NCBI GenBank assembly: GCA_011947345.1
Contig: JAAVTG010000140.1
Span: forward strand, 1 to 64,000
DNA from: Phytophthora quininea
Taxonomy: Eukaryota > Oomycota > Peronosporomycetes > Peronosporales > Peronosporaceae
Reading direction: 5' to 3'
Length of the DNA: 64,000 nt
Part shown: positions 23,030 through 35,556 of the stretch, in pieces
Layout of the letters: the number at the start of each line of letters is the position of its first letter
How positions within the stretch are numbered: the stretch's first letter is position 1
Translations under genes and position numbers: made by a program
The notes under the pieces: model-generated
Databases searched by the model: none
What the model was told of the DNA's origin: nothing
What the model saw: only the letters and a program-made list of their open reading frames with translations

Positions 23030-23465
23030 TTTGCCAACGCTAACTCGATCTTTTGCCGGCGTCCGAGTCCGAGTCCGAGTCCGAGTCCGAGTTGCCGCCT
23101 TCGCCAAGCAGCCAGCTTCACATGGCCACACCTTCACATAGTCACAGCTCGCGCGCTGGTTTGGTTGGGCTACCGCCGACGCGCGCTGCACTCGCCTGGA
23201 CGCGTAGATGCGTTTTGCGCCGAGAAACGTCCAAATCGGACACGTACAGCCTTCAGGACGGGCGCCTGAAGTTGGCACTTCGAAGCCCGCGCGGAGCAGG
23301 TCGGTCGGGCTGGACCGGGTCATGTGGCAGGTCAGTGGCCATCCAGCGACCGCGTAGACCTCTGCCAGCGCACTGATAGTCGTGGCCAAGCACCGCTACG
23401 GGTCTAAAGACCACTGTTTGGCCATTTGGTCAGCCACGGGACCGCGTGGACCAGCATAGACCTCC

Positions 23466-23584
23466 GTAGACGGCCATCTTAGGATGAGAACACCGTATCC
23501 CGTTCGCTCTGCGAAGTTAAGCATCCTCAAGCTCGGGTAGTACTCAGGTGGGTGACCACTGGGGAAGTCCGGGTGCTGTCTACC
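23466..23584 (+). rRNA. 5S ribosomal RNA, copy 2
   Basis: Gene identical to copy 1. Its downstream spacer keeps a T4 run; next copy 556 bp on. Confidence 0.95.
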
Positions 23585-24021
23585 TTTGCCAACGCTAACT
23601 CGATCTTTTGCCGGCGTCCGAGTCCGAGTCCGAGTCCGAGTCCGAGTTGCCGCCTTCGCCAAGCAGCCAGCTTCACATGGCCACACCTTCACATAGTCAC
23701 AGCTCGCGCGCTGGTTTGGTTGGGCTACCGCCGACGCGCGCGCTGCACTCGCCTGGACGCGTAGATGCGTTTTGCGCCGAGAAACGTCCAAATCGGACAC
23801 GTACAGCCTTCAGGACGGGCGCCTGAAGTTGGCACTTCGAAGCCCGCGCGGAGCAGGTCGGGCGGGCGGACCGGGTCATGTGGCAGGTCAGTCGCCATCC
23901 AGCGACCGCGTAGACCTCTGCCAGCGCACTGATAGTTGTGGCCAAGCACCGCTACGGGTCTAAAGACCACTGTTTGGCCATTTGGTCAGCCACGGGACCG
24001 CGTGGACCAGCATAGACCTCC

Positions 24022-24140
24022 GTAGACGGCCATCTTAGGATGAGAACACCGTATCCCGTTCGCTCTGCGAAGTTAAGCATCCTCAAGCTCGGGTAGTACT
24101 CAGGTGGGTGACCACTGGGGAAGTCCGGGTGCTGTCTACC
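24022..24140 (+). rRNA. 5S ribosomal RNA, copy 3
   Basis: Gene identical to copy 1; the T4 run of the spacer is T3 here. Next copy 556 bp on. Confidence 0.95.
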
Positions 24141-24577
24141 TTTGCCAACGCTAACTCGATCTTTGCCGGCGTCCGAGTCCGAGTCCGAGTCCGAGTCCGA
24201 GTTGCCGCCTTCGCCAAGCAGCCAGCTTCACATGGCCACACCTTCACATAGTCACAGCTCGCGCGCTGGTTTGGTTGGGCTACCGCCGACGCGCGCGCTG
24301 CACTCGCCTGGACGCGTAGATGCGTTTTGCGCCGAGAAACGTCCAAATCGGACACGTACAGCCTTCAGGACGGGCGCCTGAAGTTGGCACTTCGAAGCCC
24401 GCGCGGAGCAGGTCGGTCGGGCTGGACCGGGTCATGTGGCAGGTCAGTGGCCATCCAGCGACCGCGTAGACCTCTGCCAGCGCACTGATAGTCGTGGCCA
24501 AGCACCGCTACGGGTCTAAAGACCACTGTTTGGCCATTTGGTCAGCCACGGGACCGCGTGGACCAGCATAGACCTCC

Positions 24578-24696
24578 GTAGACGGCCATCTTAGGATGAG
24601 AACACCGTATCCCGTTCGCTCTGCGAAGTTAAGCATCCTCAAGCTCGGGTAGTACTCAGGTGGGTGACCACTGGGGAAGTCCGGGTGCTGTCTACC
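24578..24696 (+). rRNA. 5S ribosomal RNA, copy 4
   Basis: Gene identical to copy 1. Spacer lacks a few bases in the CCGCCGACG block; next copy 552 bp on. Confidence 0.95.
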
Positions 24697-25129
24697 TTTG
24701 CCAACGCTAACTCGATCTTTGCCGGCGTCCGAGTCCGAGTCCGAGTCCGAGTCCGAGTTGCCGCCTTCGCCAAGCAGCCAGCTTCACATGGCCACACCTT
24801 CACATAGTCACAGCTCGCGCGCTGGTTTGGTTGGGCTGCCGACGCGCGCGCTGCACTCGCCTGGACGCGTAGATGCGTTTTGCGCCGAGAAACGTCCAAA
24901 TCGGACACGTACAGCCTTCAGGACGGGCGCCTGAAGTTGGCACTTCGAAGCCCGCGCGGAGCAGGTCGGGCGGGCGGACCGGGTCATGTGGCAGGTCAGT
25001 CGCCATCCAGCGACCGCGTAGACCTCTGCCAGCGCACTGATAGTTGTGGCCAAGCACCGCTACGGGTCTAAAGACCACTGTTTGGCCATTTGGTCAGCCA
25101 CGGGACCGCGTGGACCAGCATAGACCTCC

Positions 25130-25248
25130 GTAGACGGCCATCTTAGGATGAGAACACCGTATCCCGTTCGCTCTGCGAAGTTAAGCATCCTCAAGCTCGG
25201 GTAGTACTCAGGTGGGTGACCACTGGGGAAGTCCGGGTGCTGTCTACC
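25130..25248 (+). rRNA. 5S ribosomal RNA, copy 5
   Basis: Gene identical to copy 1; next copy 555 bp on. Confidence 0.95.
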
Positions 25249-25684
25249 TTTGCCAACGCTAACTCGATCTTTGCCGGCGTCCGAGTCCGAGTCCGAGTCC
25301 GAGTCCGAGTTGCCGCCTTCGCCAAGCAGCCAGCTTCACATGGCCACACCTTCACATAGTCACAGCTCGCGCGCTGGTTTGGTTGGGCTACCGCCGACGC
25401 GCGCGCTGCACTCGCCTGGACGCGTAGATGCGTTTTGCGCCGAGAAACGTCCAAATCGGACACGTACAGCCTTCAGGACGGGCGCCTGAAGTTGGCACTT
25501 CGAAGCCCGCGCGGAGCAGGTCGGGCGGGCGGACCGGGTCATGTGGCAGGTCAGTCGCCATCCAGCGACCGCGTAGACCTCTGCCAGCGCACTGATAGTT
25601 GTGGCCAAGCACCGCTACGGGTCTAAAGACCACTGTTTGGCCATTTGGTCAGCCACGGGACCGCGTGGACCAGCATAGACCTCC

Positions 25685-25803
25685 GTAGACGGCCATCTTA
25701 GGATGAGAACACCGTATCCCGTTCGCTCTGCGAAGTTAAGCATCCTCAAGCTCGGGTAGTACTCAGGTGGGTGACCACTGGGGAAGTCCGGGTGCTGTCT
25801 ACC
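25685..25803 (+). rRNA. 5S ribosomal RNA, copy 6
   Basis: Gene identical to copy 1; next copy 553 bp on. Confidence 0.95.
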
Positions 25804-26237
25804 TTTGCCAACGCTAACTCGATCTTTGCCGGCGTCCGAGTCCGAGTCCGAGTCCGAGTCCGAGTTGCCGCCTTCGCCAAGCAGCCAGCTTCACATGGCC
25901 ACACCTTCACATAGTCACAGCTCGCGCGCTGGTTTGGTTGGGCTGCCGCCGACGCGCGCTGCACTCGCCTGGACGCGTAGATGCGTTTTGCGCCGAGAAA
26001 CGTCCAAATCGGACACGTACAGCCTTCAGGACGGGCGCCTGAAGTTGGCGCTTCGAAGCCCGCGCGGAGCAGGTCGGGCGGGCGGACCGGGTCATGTGGC
26101 AGGTCAGTCGCCATCCAGCGACCGCGTAGACCTCTGCCAGCGCACTGATAGTTGTGGCCAAGCACCGCTACGGGTCTAAAGACCACTGTTTGGCCATTTG
26201 GTCAGCCACGGGACCGCGTGGACCAGCATAGACCTCC

Positions 26238-26356
26238 GTAGACGGCCATCTTAGGATGAGAACACTGTATCCCGTTCGCTCTGCGAAGTTAAGCATCCTC
26301 AAGCTCGGGTAGTACTCAGGTGGGTGACCACTGGGGAAGTCCGGGTGCTGTCTACC
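26238..26356 (+). rRNA. 5S ribosomal RNA, copy 7 (position 29 variant)
   Basis: Carries C to T at gene position 29 (AACACTGTATCC), one of only two copies seen with a gene substitution. Next copy 545 bp on. Confidence 0.94.
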
Positions 26357-26782
26357 TTTGCCAACGCTAACTCGATCTTTGCCGGCGTCCGAGTCCGAGT
26401 CCGAGTCCGAGTCCGAGTTGCCGCCTTCGCCAAGCAGCCAGCTTCACATGGCCACACCTTCACATAGTCACAGCTCGCGCGCTGGTTTGGTTGGGCTGCC
26501 GCCGACGCGCGCTGCACTCGCCTGGACGCGTAGATGCGTTTTGCGCCGAGAAACGTCCAAATCGGACACGTACAGCCTTCAGGACGGGCGCCTGAAGTTG
26601 GCGCTTCGAAGCCCGCGCGGGCACGCGGGCGGACTGGGTCATGTGGCAGGTCAGTCGCCATCCAGCGACCGCGTAGACCTCTGCCAGCGCACTGATAGTT
26701 GTGGCAAGCACCGCTACGGGTCTAAAGACCACTGTTTGGCCATTTGGTCAGCCACGGACCGCGTGGACCAGCATCGACCTCC

Positions 26783-26901
26783 GTAGACGGCCATCTTAGG
26801 ATGAGAACACCGTATCCCGTTCGCTCTGCGAAGTTAAGCATCCTCAAGCTCGGGTAGTACTCAGGTGGGTGACCACTGGGGAAGTCCGGGTGCTGTCTAC
26901 C
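26783..26901 (+). rRNA. 5S ribosomal RNA, copy 8
   Basis: Gene identical to copy 1. First copy with C instead of A in the upstream CAT[A/C]GACC site; spacer has four hexamers; next copy 532 bp on. Confidence 0.95.
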
Positions 26902-27314
26902 TTTGCCAACGCTAACTCGATCTTTGCCGGCGTCCGAGTCCGAGTCCGAGTCCGAGTTGCCGCCTTCGCCAAGCAGCCAGCTTCACATGGCGCACAGCTC
27001 GCGCGCTGGTTTGGTTGGGCTGCCGCCGACGCGCGCTGCACTCGCCTGGACGCGTAGATGCGTTTTGCGCCGAGAAACGTCCAAATCGGACACGTACAGC
27101 CTTCAGGACGGGCGCCTGAAGTTGGCGCTTCGAAGCCCGCGCGGAGCAGGTCGGTCGGGCTGGACCGGGTCTGTCGCAGGTCAGTCGCCATCCAGCGACC
27201 GCGTAGACCTCTGCCAGCGCACTGATAGTTGTGGCCAAGCACCGCTACGGGTCTAAAGACCACTGTTTGGCCATTTGGTCAGCCACGGGACCGCGTGGAC
27301 CAGCATCGACCTCC

Positions 27315-27433
27315 GTAGACGGCCATCTTAGGATGAGAACACCGTATCCCGTTCGCTCTGCGAAGTTAAGCATCCTCAAGCTCGGGTAGTACTCAGGTGG
27401 GTGACCACTGGGGAAGTCCGGGTGCTGTCTACC
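27315..27433 (+). rRNA. 5S ribosomal RNA, copy 9
   Basis: Gene identical to copy 1. One of two copies with a T4 run directly after the gene. Spacer hexamer block reduced and irregular; next copy 530 bp on. Confidence 0.95.
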
Positions 27434-27844
27434 TTTTGCCAGCGCTAACTCGATCTTTTGCCGGCGTCCGAGTCGAGTCCGAGTTGCCGCCTTCGCCAAG
27501 CAGCCAGCTTCACATGGCCCGCACAGCTCGCGCGCTGGTTTGGTTGGGCTGCCGCCGACGCGCGCTGCACTCGCCTGGACGCGTAGATGCGTTTTGCGCC
27601 GAGAAACGTCCAAATCGGACACGTACAGCCTTCAGGACGGGCGCCTGAAGTTGGCGCTTCGAAGCCCGCGCGGAGCAGGTCGGCCGGGCTGGACCGGCTC
27701 CTGTCGCAGGTCAGTCGCCATCCAGCGACCGCGTAGACCTCTGCCAGCGCACTGATAGTTGTGGCCAAGCACCGCTACGGGTCTAAAGACCACTGTTTGG
27801 CCATTTGGTCAGCCACGGGACCGCGTGGACCAGCATCGACCTCC

Positions 27845-27963
27845 GTAGACGGCCATCTTAGGATGAGAACACCGTATCCCGTTCGCTCTGCGAAGTTAAG
27901 CATCCTCAAGCTCGGGTAGTACTCAGGTGGGTGACCACTGGGGAAGTCCGGGTGCTGTCTACC
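27845..27963 (+). rRNA. 5S ribosomal RNA, copy 10
   Basis: Gene identical to copy 1; spacer has a duplicated CACAGCTC word; next copy 544 bp on. Confidence 0.95.
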
Positions 27964-28388
27964 TTTGCCAGCGCTAACTCGATCTTTGCCGGCGTCCGAG
28001 TCCGAGTCCGAGTCCGAGTTGCCGCCTTCGCCAAGCAGCCAGCTTCACATGGCCACAGCTCACGCACAGCTCGCGCGCTGGTTTGGTTGGGCTGCCGCCG
28101 ACGCGCGCGCTGCACTCGCCTGGACGCGTAGATGCGTTTTGCGCCGAGAAACGTCCAAATCGGACACGTACAGCCTTCAGGACGGGCGCCTGAAGTTGGC
28201 ACTTCGAAGCCCGCGCGGAGCAGGTCGGGCGGGCGGACCGGGTCATGTGGCAGGTCAGTCGCCATCCAGCGACCGCGTAGACCTCTGCCAGCGCACTGAT
28301 AGTTGTGGCCAAGCACCGCTACGGGTCTAAAGACCACTGTTTGGCCATTTGGTCAGCCACGGGACCGCGTGGACCAGCATAGACCTCC

Positions 28389-28507
28389 GTAGACGGCCAT
28401 CTTAGGATGAGAACACCGTATCCCGTTCGCTCTGCGAAGTTAAGCATCCTCAAGCTCGGGTAGTACTCAGGTGGGTGACCACTGGGGAAGTCCGGGTGCT
28501 GTCTACC
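28389..28507 (+). rRNA. 5S ribosomal RNA, copy 11
   Basis: Gene identical to copy 1; spacer lacks part of the CAGCCAGCTTCAC segment; next copy 549 bp on. Confidence 0.95.
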
Positions 28508-28937
28508 TTTGCCAACGCTAACTCGATCTTTGCCGGCGTCCGAGTCCGAGTCCGAGTCCGAGTCCGAGTTGCCGCCTTCGCCAAGCAGCACATGGCCACA
28601 CCTTCACATGGCCACAGCTCGCGCGCTGGTTTGGTTGGGCTGCCGCCGACGCGCGCGCTGCACTCGCCTGGACGCGTAGATGCGTTTTGCGCCGAGAAAC
28701 GTCCAAATCGGACACGTACAGCCTTCAGGACGGGCGCCTGAAGTTGGCGCTTCGAAGCCCCCGCGGAGCAGGTCGGCCGGGCTGGACCGGCTCCTGTCGC
28801 AGGTCAGTCGCCATCCAGCGACCGCGTAGACCTCTGCCAGCGCACTGATAGTTGTGGCCAAGCACCGCTACGGGTCTAAAGACCACTGTTTGGCCATTTG
28901 GTCAGCCACGGGACCGCGTGGACCAGCATCGACCTCC

Positions 28938-29056
28938 GTAGACGGCCATCTTAGGATGAGAACACCGTATCCCGTTCGCTCTGCGAAGTTAAGCATCCTC
29001 AAGCTCGGGTAGTACTCAGGTGGGTGACCACTGGGGAAGTCCGGGTGCTGTCTACC
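28938..29056 (+). rRNA. 5S ribosomal RNA, copy 12
   Basis: Gene identical to copy 1. Followed by the shortest unit of the array (525 bp to next copy), with three hexamers. Confidence 0.95.
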
Positions 29057-29462
29057 TTTGCCAACGCTAACTCGATCTTTGCCGGCGTCCGAGTCCGAGT
29101 CCGAGTTGCCGCCTTCGCCAAGCAGCCAGCTTCACATGGCCACAGCTCGCGCGCTGGTTTGGTTGGGCTGCCGCCGACGCGCGCTGCACTCGCCTGGACG
29201 CGTAGATGCGTTTTGCGCCGAGAAACGTCCAAATCGGACACGTACAGCCTTCAGGACGGGCGCCTGAAGTTGGCGCTTCGAAGCCCGCGCGGAGCAGGTC
29301 GGCCGGGCTGGACCGGGTCATGTCGCAGGTCAGTCGCCATCCAGCGACCGCGTAGACCTCTGCCAGCGCACTGATAGTTGTGGCAAGCACCGCTACGGGT
29401 CTAAAGACCACTGTTTGGCCATTTGGTCAGCCACGGGACCGCGTGGACCAGCATAGACCTCC

Positions 29463-29581
29463 GTAGACGGCCATCTTAGGATGAGAACACCGTATCCCGT
29501 TCGCTCTGCGAAGTTAAGCATCCTCAAGCTCGGGTAGTACTCAGGTGGGTGACCACTGGGGAAGTCCGGGTGCTGTCTACC
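29463..29581 (+). rRNA. 5S ribosomal RNA, copy 13
   Basis: Gene identical to copy 1. T4 run in spacer, three hexamers; next copy 530 bp on. Confidence 0.95.
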
Positions 29582-29992
29582 TTTGCCAACGCTAACTCGA
29601 TCTTTTGCCGGCGTCCGAGTCCGAGTCCGAGTTGCCGCCTTCGCCAAGCAGCCAGCTTCACATGGCCACAGCTCACAGCTCGCGCGCTGGTTTGGTTGGG
29701 CTGCCGCCGACGCGCGCGCTGCACTCGCCTGGACGCGTAGATGCGTTTTGCGCCGAGAAACGTCCAAATCGGACACGTACAGCCTTCAGGACGGGCGCCT
29801 GAAGTTGGCGCTTCGAAGCCCGCGCGGAGCAGGTCGGGCGGGCGGACCGGGTCATGTCGCAGTCGCCATCCAGCGACCGCGTAGACCTCTGCCAGCGCAC
29901 TGATAGTTGTGGCCAAGCACCGCTACGGGTCTAAAGACCACTGTTTGGCCATTTGGTCAGCCACGGGACCGCGTGGACCAGCATCGACCTCC

Positions 29993-30111
29993 GTAGACGG
30001 CCATCTTAGGATGAGAACACCGTATCCCGTTCGCTCTGCGAAGTTAAGCATCCTCAAGCTCGGGTAGTACTCAGGTGGGTGACCACTGGGGAAGTCCGGG
30101 TGCTGTCTACC
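29993..30111 (+). rRNA. 5S ribosomal RNA, copy 14
   Basis: Gene identical to copy 1. T4 run in spacer; the hexamer block ends with an irregular TCGAG; next copy 536 bp on. Confidence 0.95.
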
Positions 30112-30528
30112 TTTGCCAACGCTAACTCGATCTTTTGCCGGCGTCCGAGTCCGAGTCCGAGTCGAGTTGCCGCCTTCGCCAAGCAGCCAGCTTCACATGG
30201 CCACAGCTCACATGGCGCTCGCGCGCTGGTTTGGGCTGCCGCCGACGCGCGCTGCACTCGCCTGGACGCGTAGATGCGTTTTGCGCCGAGAAACGTCCAA
30301 ATCGGACACGTACAGCCTTCAGGACGGGCGCCTGAAGTTGGCGCTTCGAAGCCCGCGCGGAGCAGGTCGGGCGGGCTGGACCGGGTCATGTCGCAGGTCA
30401 GTCGCCATCCAGCGACCGCGTAGACCTCTGCCAGCGCACTGATAGTGGCCAAGCACCGCTACGGGTCTAAAGACCACTGTTTGGCCATTTGGTCAGCCAC
30501 GGGACCGCGTGGACCAGCATCGACCTCC

Positions 30529-30647
30529 GTAGACGGCCATCTTAGGATGAGAACACCGTATCCCGTTCGCTCTGCGAAGTTAAGCATCCTCAAGCTCGGG
30601 TAGTACTCAGGTGGGTGACCACTGGGGAAGTCCGGGTGCTGTCTACC
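30529..30647 (+). rRNA. 5S ribosomal RNA, copy 15
   Basis: Gene identical to copy 1; next copy 538 bp on. Confidence 0.95.
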
Positions 30648-31066
30648 TTTGCCAACGCTAACTCGATCTTTGCCGGCGTCCGAGTCCGAGTCCGAGTCCG
30701 AGTTGCCGCCTTCGCCAAGCAGCCAGCTTCACATGGCCACAGCCACAGCTCGCGCGCTGGTTTGGTTGGGCTGCCCGACGCGCGCGCTGCACTCGCCTGG
30801 ACGCGTAGATGCGTTTTGCGCCGAGAAACGTCCAAATCGGACACGTACAGCCTTCAGGACGGGCGCCTGAAGTTGGCGCTTCGAAGCCCCCGCGGAGCAG
30901 GTCGGCCAGGCTGGACCGGCTCCTGTCGCAGGTCAGTCGCCATCCAGCGACCGCGTAGACCTCTGCCAGCGCACTGATAGTTGTGGCCAAGCACCGCTAC
31001 GGGTCTAAAGACCACTGTTTGGCCATTTGGTCAGCCACGGGACCGCGTGGACCAGCATCGACCTCC

Positions 31067-31185
31067 GTAGACGGCCATCTTAGGATGAGAACACCGTATC
31101 CCGTTCGCTCTGCGAAGTTAAGCATCCTCAAGCTCGGGTAGTACTCAGGTGGGTGACCACTGGGGAAGTCCGGGTGCTGTCTACC
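31067..31185 (+). rRNA. 5S ribosomal RNA, copy 16
   Basis: Gene identical to copy 1; the hexamer block contains GAGAG; next copy 535 bp on. Confidence 0.95.
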
Positions 31186-31601
31186 TTTGCCAACGCTAAC
31201 TCGATCTTTGCCGGCGTCCGAGTCCGAGTCCGAGTCCGAGAGTTGCCGCCTTCGCCAAGCAGCCAGCTTCACATGGCACCACAGCTCGCGCGCTGGTTTG
31301 GCTGGGCTGCCGCCGACGCGCGCTGCACTCGTCTGGACGCGTAGATGCGTTTTGCGCCGAGAAACGTCCAAATCGGACACGTACAGCCTTCAGGACGGGC
31401 GCCTGAAGTTGGCGCTTCGAAGCCCCGCGGAGCAGGTCGGTCGGGCTGGACCGGGTCATGTCGCAGGTCAGTCGCCATCCAGCGACCGCGTAGACCTCTG
31501 CCAGCGCACTGATAGTTGTGGCCAAGCACCGCTACGGGTCTAAAGACCACTGTTTGGCCATTTGGTCAGCCACGGGACCGCGTGGACCAGCATAGACCTC
31601 C

Positions 31602-31720
31602 GTAGACGGCCATCTTAGGATGAGAACACCGTATCCCGTTCGCTCTGCGAAGTTAAGCATCCTCAAGCTCGGGTAGTACTCAGGTGGGTGACCACTGGGG
31701 AAGTCCGGGTGCTGTCTACC
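31602..31720 (+). rRNA. 5S ribosomal RNA, copy 17
   Basis: Gene identical to copy 1; spacer has a rearranged CAGCCAGCTTCACAGCC word; next copy 546 bp on. Confidence 0.95.
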
Positions 31721-32147
31721 TTTGCCAACGCTAACTCGATCTTTGCCGGCGTCCGAGTCCGAGTCCGAGTCCGAGTCCGAGTTGCCGCCTTCGCAGCCAG
31801 CTTCACAGCCACAGCTTCACATGGCCACAGCTCGCGCGCTGGTTTGGTTGGGCTGCCGCCGACGCGCGCTGCACTCGCCTGGACGCGTAGATGCGTTTTG
31901 CGCCGAGAAACGTCCAAATCGGACACGTACAGCCTTCAGGACGGGCGCCTGAAGTTGGCGCTTCGAAGCCCGCGCGGAGCAGGTCGGGCGGGCTGGACCG
32001 GTCATGTCGCAGGTCAGTCGCCATCCAGCGACCGCGTAGACCTCTGCCAGCGCACTGATAGTTGTGGCCAAGCACCGCTACGGGTCTAAAGACCACTGTT
32101 TGGCCATTTGGTCAGCCACGGGACCGCGTGGACCAGCATAGACCTCC

Positions 32148-32266
32148 GTAGACGGCCATCTTAGGATGAGAACACCGTATCCCGTTCGCTCTGCGAAGTT
32201 AAGCATCCTCAAGCTCGGGTAGTACTCAGGTGGGTGACCACTGGGGAAGTCCGGGTGCTGTCTACC
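32148..32266 (+). rRNA. 5S ribosomal RNA, copy 18
   Basis: Gene identical to copy 1. T4 run in spacer; hexamer block interrupted by CCGGTCC; next copy 547 bp on. Confidence 0.95.
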
Positions 32267-32694
32267 TTTGCCAACGCTAACTCGATCTTTTGCCGGCGTC
32301 CGAGTCCGGTCCGAGTCCGAGTCCGAGTTGCCTTCGCCAAGCAGCCAGCTTCACATGGCCACAGCTTCACATGGCCACACTCGCGCGCTGGTTTGGTTGG
32401 GCTGCCGCCGACGCGCGCTGCACTCGCCTGGACGCGTAGATGCGTTTTGCGCCGAGAAACGTCCAAATCGGACACGTACAGCCTTCAGGACGGGCGCCTG
32501 AAGTTGGCGCTTCGAAGCCCGCGCGGAGCAGGTCGGGCGGGCTGGACCGGGTCCTGTCGCAGGTCAGTCGCCATCCAGCGACCGCGTAGACCTCTGCCAG
32601 CGCACTGATAGTTGTGGCCAAGCACCGCTACGGGTCTAAAGACCACTGTTTGGCCATTTGGTCAGCCACACCGCGTGGACCAGCATAGACCTCC

Positions 32695-32813
32695 GTAGAC
32701 GGCCATCTTAGGATGAGAACACCGTATCCCGTTCGCTCTGCGAAGTTAAGCATCCTCAAGCTCGGGTAGTACTCAGGTGGGTGACCACTGGGGAAGTCCG
32801 GGTGCTGTCTACC
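32695..32813 (+). rRNA. 5S ribosomal RNA, copy 19
   Basis: Gene identical to copy 1. The loop of its upstream inverted repeat lacks GGG but both arms are intact; next copy 551 bp on. Confidence 0.95.
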
Positions 32814-33245
32814 TTTGCCAACGCTAACTCGATCTTTGCCGGCGTCCGAGTCCGAGTCCGAGTCCGAGTCCGAGTTGCCGCCTTCGCCAAGCAGCCAGCT
32901 TCACATGGCCACAGCTTACATGGCCACTCGCGCGCTGGTTTGGTTGGGCTGCCGCCGACGCGCGCGCTGCACTCGCCTGGACGCGTAGATGCGTTTTGCG
33001 CCGAGAAACGTCCAAATCGGACACGTACAGCCTTCAGGACGGGCGCCTGAAGTTGGCGCTTCGAAGCCCGCGCGGAGCAGGTCGGCGGGCTGGACCGGGT
33101 CATGCGCAGGTCAGTCGCCATCCAGCGACCGCGTAGACCTCTGCCAGCGCACTGATAGTCTGTGGCCAAGCACCGCTACGGGTCTAAAGACCACTGTTTG
33201 GCCATTTGGTCAGCCACGGGACCGCGTGGACCAGCATAGACCTCC

Positions 33246-33364
33246 GTAGACGGCCATCTTAGGATGAGAACACCGTATCCCGTTCGCTCTGCGAAGTTAA
33301 GCATCCTCAAGCTCGGGTAGTACTCAGGTGGGTGACCACTGGGGAAGTCCGGGTGCTGTCTACC
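33246..33364 (+). rRNA. 5S ribosomal RNA, copy 20
   Basis: Gene identical to copy 1. Its spacer has the longest T-run of the array (T6 about 20 bases after the gene); next copy 541 bp on. Confidence 0.95.
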
Positions 33365-33786
33365 TTTGCCAACGCTAACTCGATCTTTTTTGCCGAGTCC
33401 GAGTCCGAGTCCGAGTCCGAGTTGCCGCCAAGCAGCCAGCTTCACATGGCCACACCTTCACATGGCCACAGCTCGCGCGCTGGTTTGGTTGGGCTGCCGC
33501 CGACGCGCGCTGCACTCGCTGACGCGTAGATGCGTTTTGCGCCGAGAAACGTCCAAATCGGACACGTACAGCCTTCAGGACGGGCGCCTGAAGTTGGCGC
33601 TTCGAAGCCCGCGCGGAGCAGGTCGGGCGGGCGGACCGGGTCATGTGGCAGGTCAGTCGCCATCCAGCGACCGCGTAGACCTCTGCCAGCGCACTGATAG
33701 TTGTGGCCAAGCACCGCTACGGGTCTAAAGACCACTGTTTGGCCATTTGGTCAGCCACGGGACCGCGTGGACCAGCATAGACCTCC

Positions 33787-33905
33787 GTAGACGGCCATCT
33801 TAGGATGAGAACACCGTATCCCGTTCGCTCTGCGAAGTTAAGCATCCTCAAGCTCGGGTAGTACTCAGGTGGGTGACCACTGGGGAAGTCCGGGTGCTGT
33901 CTACC
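33787..33905 (+). rRNA. 5S ribosomal RNA, copy 21
   Basis: Gene identical to copy 1; next copy 545 bp on, with small deletions in the GCGC-rich block. Confidence 0.95.
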
Positions 33906-34331
33906 TTTGCCAACGCTAACTCGATCTTTGCCGGCGTCCGAGTCCGAGTCCGAGTCCGAGTCCGAGTTGCCGCCTTCGCCAAGCAGCCAGCTTCACATGG
34001 CCACACCTTCACATGGCCACAGCTCGCGCGCTGGTTTGTTGGGCTGCCGACGCGCGCTGCACTCGTCTGACGCGTAGATGCGTTTTGCGCCGAGAAACGT
34101 CCAAATCGGACACGTACAGCCTTCAGGACGGGCGCCTGAAGTTGGCGCTTCGAAGCCCGCGCGGAGCAGGTCGGTCGGGCTGGACGGGTCATGTGGCAGG
34201 TCAGCCATCCAGCGACCGCGTAGACCTCTGCCAGCGCACTGATAGTTGTGGCCAAGCACCGCTACGGGTCTAAAGACCACTGTTTGGCCATTTGGTCAGC
34301 CACGGGACCGCGTGGACCAGCATAGACCTCC

Positions 34332-34450
34332 GTAGACGGCCATCTTAGGATGAGAACACCGTATCCCGTTCGCTCTGCGAAGTTAAGCATCCTCAAGCTC
34401 GGGTAGTACTCAGGTGGGTGACCACTGGGGAAGTCCGGGTGCTGTCTACC
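34332..34450 (+). rRNA. 5S ribosomal RNA, copy 22
   Basis: Gene identical to copy 1; the hexamer block ends in GTCG; next copy 552 bp on. Confidence 0.95.
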
Positions 34451-34883
34451 TTTGCCAACGCTAACTCGATCTTTGCCGGCGTCCGAGTCCGAGTCCGAGT
34501 CCGAGTCGTTGCCGCCTTCGCCAAGCAGCCAGCTTCACATGGCCACACCTTCACATAGTCACAGATCGCGCGCTGGTTTGGTTGGGCTGCCGCCGACGCG
34601 CGCGCTGCACTCGTCTGACGCGTAGATGCGTTTTGCGCCGAGAAACGTCCAAATCGGACACGTACAGCCTTCAGGACGGGCGCCTGAAGTTGGCGCTTCG
34701 AAGCCCGCGCGGAGCAGGTCGGTCGGGCTGGACCGGGTCATGTCGCAGGTCAGTGGCCATCCAGCGACCGCGTAGACCTCTGCCAGCGCACTGATAGTCG
34801 TGGCCAAGCACCGCTACGGGTCTAAAGACCACTGTTTGGCCATTTGGTCAGCCACGGGACCGCGTGGACCAGCATAGACCTCC

Positions 34884-35002
34884 GTAGACGGCCATCTTAG
34901 GATGAGAACACCGTATCCCGTTCGCTCTGCGAAGTTAAGCATCCTCAAGCTCGGGTAGTACTCAGGTGGGTGACCACTGGGGAAGTCCGGGTGCTGTCTA
35001 CC
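34884..35002 (+). rRNA. 5S ribosomal RNA, copy 23
   Basis: Gene identical to copy 1; the last hexamer reads TCTGAG; next copy 554 bp on. Confidence 0.95.
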
Positions 35003-35437
35003 TTTGCCAACGCTAACTCGATCTTTGCCGGCGTCCGAGTCCGAGTCCGAGTCCGAGTCTGAGTTGCCGCCTTCGCCAAGCAGCCAGCTTCACATGGCCA
35101 CACCTTCACATAGTCACAGATCGCGCGCTGGTTTGGTTGGGCTGCCGCCGACGCGCGCGCTGCACTCGCCTGACGCGTAGATGCGTTTTGCGCCGAGAAA
35201 CGTCCAAATCGGACACGTACAGCCTTCAGGACGGGCGCCTGAAGTTGGCGCTTCGAAGCCCGCGCGGAGCAGGTCGGTCGGGCGGACCGGGTCATGTGGC
35301 AGGTCAGTCGCCATCCAGCGACCGCGTAGACCTCTGCCAGCGCACTGATAGTCGTGGCCAAGCACCGCTACGGGTCTAAAGACCACTGTTTGGCCATTTG
35401 GTCAGCCACGGGACCGCGTGGACCAGCATAGACCTCC

Positions 35438-35556
35438 GTAGACGGCCATCTTAGGATGAGAACACCGTATCCCGTTCGCTCTGCGAAGTTAAGCATCCTC
35501 AAGCTCGGGTAGTACTCAGGTGGGTGACCACTGGGGAAGTCCGGGTGCTGTCTACC
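35438..35556 (+). rRNA. 5S ribosomal RNA, copy 24
   Basis: Gene identical to copy 1; next copy 554 bp on. Confidence 0.95.
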
